In this document: positions 61,441 to 64,000 of the stretch, piece by piece
Layout: every line of letters starts with the position of its first letter
Position numbering within the stretch: the stretch's first letter is position 1
DNA from: UBA6059 sp965227155
GTDB lineage: Bacteria > Bacteroidota > Bacteroidia > Cytophagales > Cyclobacteriaceae
Length of the DNA: 64,000 nucleotides
Assembly: GCA_965227155.1 (NCBI GenBank)
Contig: OZ245731.1
Span: 496,001 to 560,000, forward strand
Reading direction: 5' to 3'
Made by a program: the position numbers and the translations under genes
The notes under the pieces: generated by a model
Told to the model about the DNA's origin: nothing
Seen by the model: the letters and a program-made list of their open reading frames with translations, nothing else
The model's database searches: none

Positions 61441-62606
61441 TGTTTGAAGAAGGAAAAAAAAGGCACATTGCCATTTTAGGGTCAACCGGCTCCATCGGTA
61501 CTCAAGCCCTTGAGGTTGTTGATCAGCATCAGGATTTTTTCAGTGTAGAAGTACTCACAGCCAATGCTAATGCAGATTTACTGATCGAGCAGGCTGTAAA
61601 GTTTAAACCCAATGCTGTAGTTATCAAAGAGGATAACCTCTATGATAAGGTGCATGCTGCCCTTGATCCGCATGATATCAAAGTGTATGCGGGTGAGCAA
61701 GCCCTGGCCAGTGTGGTGGAGATGGAGGCCATAGATATAGTGCTGACGGCCCTGGTGGGCTATTCGGGGTTAATGCCAACCATACGGGCTATAGAGGCAG
61801 GCAAGCAAATAGCACTGGCCAATAAAGAAACCCTGGTGGTGGCAGGTGAATACATCACCCGGCTGGCAAGAGAAAAAGGCGTCAATATCTATCCTGTAGA
61901 TTCGGAGCATTCGGCCATATTCCAGTGTATCGTTGGGGAATTTCACAATCGGGTGGAAAAAATAATACTTACCGCATCAGGAGGGCCATTTAGAGGTAAA
62001 GACAAGGCCTTTTTGAAATCGGTCAAAAAAGAGCAGGCATTAAAACACCCCAACTGGGATATGGGGGCCAAGGTAACTATAGATTCAGCCTCACTGATGA
62101 ACAAAGGCCTGGAAGTTATCGAGGCAAAGTGGCTTTTTGGACTTAAAAATGACCAGATCGAAGTAGTGGTGCATCCACAGTCTATCGTGCATTCAATGGT
62201 TCAATTCGAGGATGCCTCTATCAAGGCACAACTGGGTTTGCCGGATATGCGGGTGCCTATTCAATTTGCCTTGGCTTATCCAGAAAGGCTGAAATCTGAC
62301 TTCCCGCGGATGAATTTCACAGACTACCCTAGCCTTACTTTTGAAAAGCCGGATATGGAAACTTTTGCCAACCTGGGGCTCGCCTACAAAGCTCTGGCTG
62401 CAGGTGGCAATAAGCCATGCATCCTGAATGCCGCCAACGAAATTGCGGTAAGGGAATTTTTGAATGACAGAATTGGTTTTTTGGAAATGTCTGATGTAGT
62501 GGCGGCCTGTTTAGATAAAATTGATTTTATTGCAGACCCTTCTATCGAGGATTACGTAACAACAGATAAAGAAACACGCATTAAAGCAGAGGAAATAATT
62601 AATTAA
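61440..62606 (+). CDS. dxr: 1-deoxy-D-xylulose-5-phosphate reductoisomerase
   Basis: A 388-residue NADPH enzyme of the MEP isoprenoid pathway. Seen: G-S-T-G-S-I-G-T-Q (about 14-22) for NADPH, A-N-K-E-T-L-V (about 126-132), V-D-S-E-H-S-A-I-F-Q (about 152-161) with metal-binding Asp/Glu, S-A-S-L-M-N-K-G-L-E (about 217-226) and the H-P-Q-S-I-V-H-S-M-V loop (about 245-254). The length is standard. It is the middle gene of a three-gene overlap chain. Confidence 0.96.
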   Translation: MFEEGKKRHIAILGSTGSIGTQALEVVDQHQDFFSVEVLTANANADLLIEQAVKFKPNAVVIKEDNLYDKVHAALDPHDIKVYAGEQALASVVEMEAIDIVLTALVGYSGLMPTIRAIEAGKQIALANKETLVVAGEYITRLAREKGVNIYPVDSEHSAIFQCIVGEFHNRVEKIILTASGGPFRGKDKAFLKSVKKEQALKHPNWDMGAKVTIDSASLMNKGLEVIEAKWLFGLKNDQIEVVVHPQSIVHSMVQFEDASIKAQLGLPDMRVPIQFALAYPERLKSDFPRMNFTDYPSLTFEKPDMETFANLGLAYKALAAGGNKPCILNAANEIAVREFLNDRIGFLEMSDVVAACLDKIDFIADPSIEDYVTTDKETRIKAEEIIN

Positions 62607-63922
62607 TGGAAGCATTAGTAATGACGGCCCAACTCCTGTTGGGTTTATCAATTTTAGTAGGCCTGCATGAATTGGGCCACCTGTTAGCAGCAAAGGCCTT
62701 CGGCATGAGGGTAGAAAAATACTCCATCGGATTCCCACCCAAAATATGGGGATTCCAGTACGGCGAAACAGAATATAGCATCGGTGCTATTCCGCTGGGA
62801 GGGTTTGTGAAAATCACCGGCATGATTGACGAGTCCCTGGATACAAAATCGATGAGCGAGGAACCTCAGCCATGGGAATTCAGGGCCAAACCGGCCTGGC
62901 AGAGACTCATTGTGATGATGGGTGGAATTATCGTAAATGTAGTTACCGGTATCTTCATTTTTATAGTGCTGGTATATCAAAATGGTGAGTCCTACATCTC
63001 AAAAGATGAAGTCAACAAGCACGGTATAGTGGCCTATGGATTGGGCCAGGAGCTGGGATTTCAAACCGGCGATAAAATCGTAAAAATCAATGGTGAGGAT
63101 TTTGACAGGTTTAATGATGTAAGAAGCCCTGAAATATTGTTGTCAGACAATGGCTACTATACGGTAGAGCGCAATGGTGAACTCATCGATATCCCGATTC
63201 CATCAGACTTTTTGGATCGGTTTTCAGATAAAAACGCCGCAGCTAATTTCATCAATATCAGATTTCCGTTTGCTGTAGGTCAGGTTATGGAAGGCTCCAA
63301 TGCTGATATTGGAGGTCTTGAAGATGGAGATCAGTTCATAACGGTTAATGATCAGCCCATCAATTATTTCGATCAGTTTAAGTCAGTTTTGGAAGAAAAT
63401 AAAGGGGAGGAAATCTCAGCTAAAGTCAACAGAAATGGCCAGGAGGTAGCTTTAAGTCTGGAAGTGACAGAAAATGGTACCCTTGGCTTCTACCCTACTC
63501 AGGATATTGAGTTTTCGCATATTGATTACAGCCTTGGCGAATCTATTGCTAAAGGCACACAGCAGGCTTTCGGTGTAGTATGGGTCAATATCAGAGCCTT
63601 CGGCAAAATGTTTAGTGGAGATGTCGATCCCCGAAAATCGCTATCCGGTCCTATCGGCATTGCCCAGATTTTTGGGGGCACCTGGAACTGGTCTAATTTC
63701 TGGCGCATCACCGGGTTGATTTCTATGGTGCTTGCCTTTATGAATTTCCTGCCTATTCCGGCATTGGATGGTGGCCACGTAGCATTTTTAACTTATGAAA
63801 TTGTATCTGGCCACAAACCTTCAGATAAGTTCCTGGAAAATGCTCAAAAGGTGGGGATGGTTATCCTGCTTGGCCTGATGGGGTTTGTCATATTTAATGA
63901 CATCTTCAAAATATTTGCCTAG
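62606..63922 (+). CDS. rseP: Site-2 protease RseP
   Basis: A 438-residue intramembrane zinc protease. H-E-L-G-H (21-25) lies in the first membrane helix; P-A-L-D-G-G-H (about 384-390) is the third-ligand motif. PDZ-like regions lie between (about 130-215 and 220-290). RseP cleaves anti-sigma factors and remnant signal peptides in envelope stress pathways. It overlaps dxr by one base. Its stop overlaps that of a convergent OmpA-family gene. Confidence 0.94.
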   Translation: MEALVMTAQLLLGLSILVGLHELGHLLAAKAFGMRVEKYSIGFPPKIWGFQYGETEYSIGAIPLGGFVKITGMIDESLDTKSMSEEPQPWEFRAKPAWQRLIVMMGGIIVNVVTGIFIFIVLVYQNGESYISKDEVNKHGIVAYGLGQELGFQTGDKIVKINGEDFDRFNDVRSPEILLSDNGYYTVERNGELIDIPIPSDFLDRFSDKNAAANFINIRFPFAVGQVMEGSNADIGGLEDGDQFITVNDQPINYFDQFKSVLEENKGEEISAKVNRNGQEVALSLEVTENGTLGFYPTQDIEFSHIDYSLGESIAKGTQQAFGVVWVNIRAFGKMFSGDVDPRKSLSGPIGIAQIFGGTWNWSNFWRITGLISMVLAFMNFLPIPALDGGHVAFLTYEIVSGHKPSDKFLENAQKVGMVILLGLMGFVIFNDIFKIFA

Positions 63923-64000
63923 TCATTTTGCACGCCTGGCCGGTAGATTTCAAACTCTACCCGCCGGTTAAGTGCTTTGGCTTCTTCACTATTGCCTTGT
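63919..64000 (-). CDS. OmpA-family protein, C-terminal fragment
   Basis: The last 26 codons are visible before the window ends. The peptide contains N-S-E-E-A-K-A-L-N-R-R-V-E-F-E-I, the typical end of the OmpA peptidoglycan-binding domain, followed by a short tail and TAG (63919-63921 on the minus strand). The rest lies beyond the window, so the type of OmpA-family protein is unknown. Confidence 0.8.
   Translation of the reverse strand, partial: QGNSEEAKALNRRVEFEIYRPGVQND

Overview
The window is a piece of a Bacteroidota chromosome, most likely from the Cytophagales (a Fulvivirga/Marivirga-like marine or soil bacterium; this is inference). Supporting signs are two proteins with C-terminal type IX secretion sorting domains, a lipid-anchored TamA homologue (TamL) next to tamB, membrane-spanning TPR regulators of the kind common in this phylum, a 630-residue PurF-like enzyme, near absence of Shine-Dalgarno sequences, and moderate-to-low GC. 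Most genes are ordinary chromosomal genes. I see no phage, integrase, transposase, CRISPR array, rRNA or tRNA gene.

Layout. 1-4601: 3' part of tamB and tamL, an envelope assembly pair. 4602-5345: repeat-rich spacer. 5346-9836: a TPR/LuxR-type membrane regulator followed by a secreted formylglycine-generating-enzyme-like protein and a small glycine-repeat T9SS cargo, a compact uncharacterised set. 9882-11702: accessory genes (two DUF3303-like proteins, a PaiB-like flavoprotein, an AAC(3)-I-like acetyltransferase). 12027-13964: lipoprotein of glycoside hydrolase family 3. 14142-14763: PIN-family toxin-antitoxin pair. 14905-22013: small proteins, a cyclophilin lipoprotein, a large BNR/VPS10-type secreted protein, a DUF4349 lipoprotein and an M48 protease. 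22507-26761: a small secreted protein and a T9SS-secreted GH13 amylase. 27328-28949: BlaI/BlaR-like pair with two visible operator dyads. 28946-31267: thiL, methylmalonyl-CoA epimerase, an unknown protein and an IscA-like protein. 33200-41147 (minus strand): membrane arm plus NuoI of complex I (nuoHIJKLMN), with a purF-like gene 12 bases downstream and murI 57 bases upstream. 42169-46638: a cystathionine beta-synthase-like enzyme, an aldo/keto reductase and a TPR histidine kinase. 46657-55778 (minus): HNH nuclease, giant exported TPR-CHAT protein, and methylmalonyl-CoA mutase mutB and mutA. 56094-58973: dnaA and an HtrA protease. 59200-59719: RelE-like toxin-antitoxin pair. 59944-63922: GH3-auxin-family enzyme, dxr and rseP, coupled by one-base overlaps. 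63919-64000: C-terminus of an OmpA-family protein.

Links between genes. Mce with MutA/MutB interconverts propionyl-derived methylmalonyl-CoA and succinyl-CoA. TamB/TamL, HtrA and RseP belong to envelope biogenesis and stress. The GH13 and GH3 enzymes point to polysaccharide use, but no SusC/SusD pair is present. Complex I here lacks nuoA-G, which must lie elsewhere if the complex is complete.

The best candidates for undescribed biology are the TPR-HTH / FGE-like / glycine-repeat cluster (5346-9836), the exported TPR-CHAT protein directly behind mutB, the BlaR-like protease ending in a TonB domain with its paired operators, the Lys/Pro-rich tail on NuoI, and a family of double-hairpin intergenic repeats (three copies).
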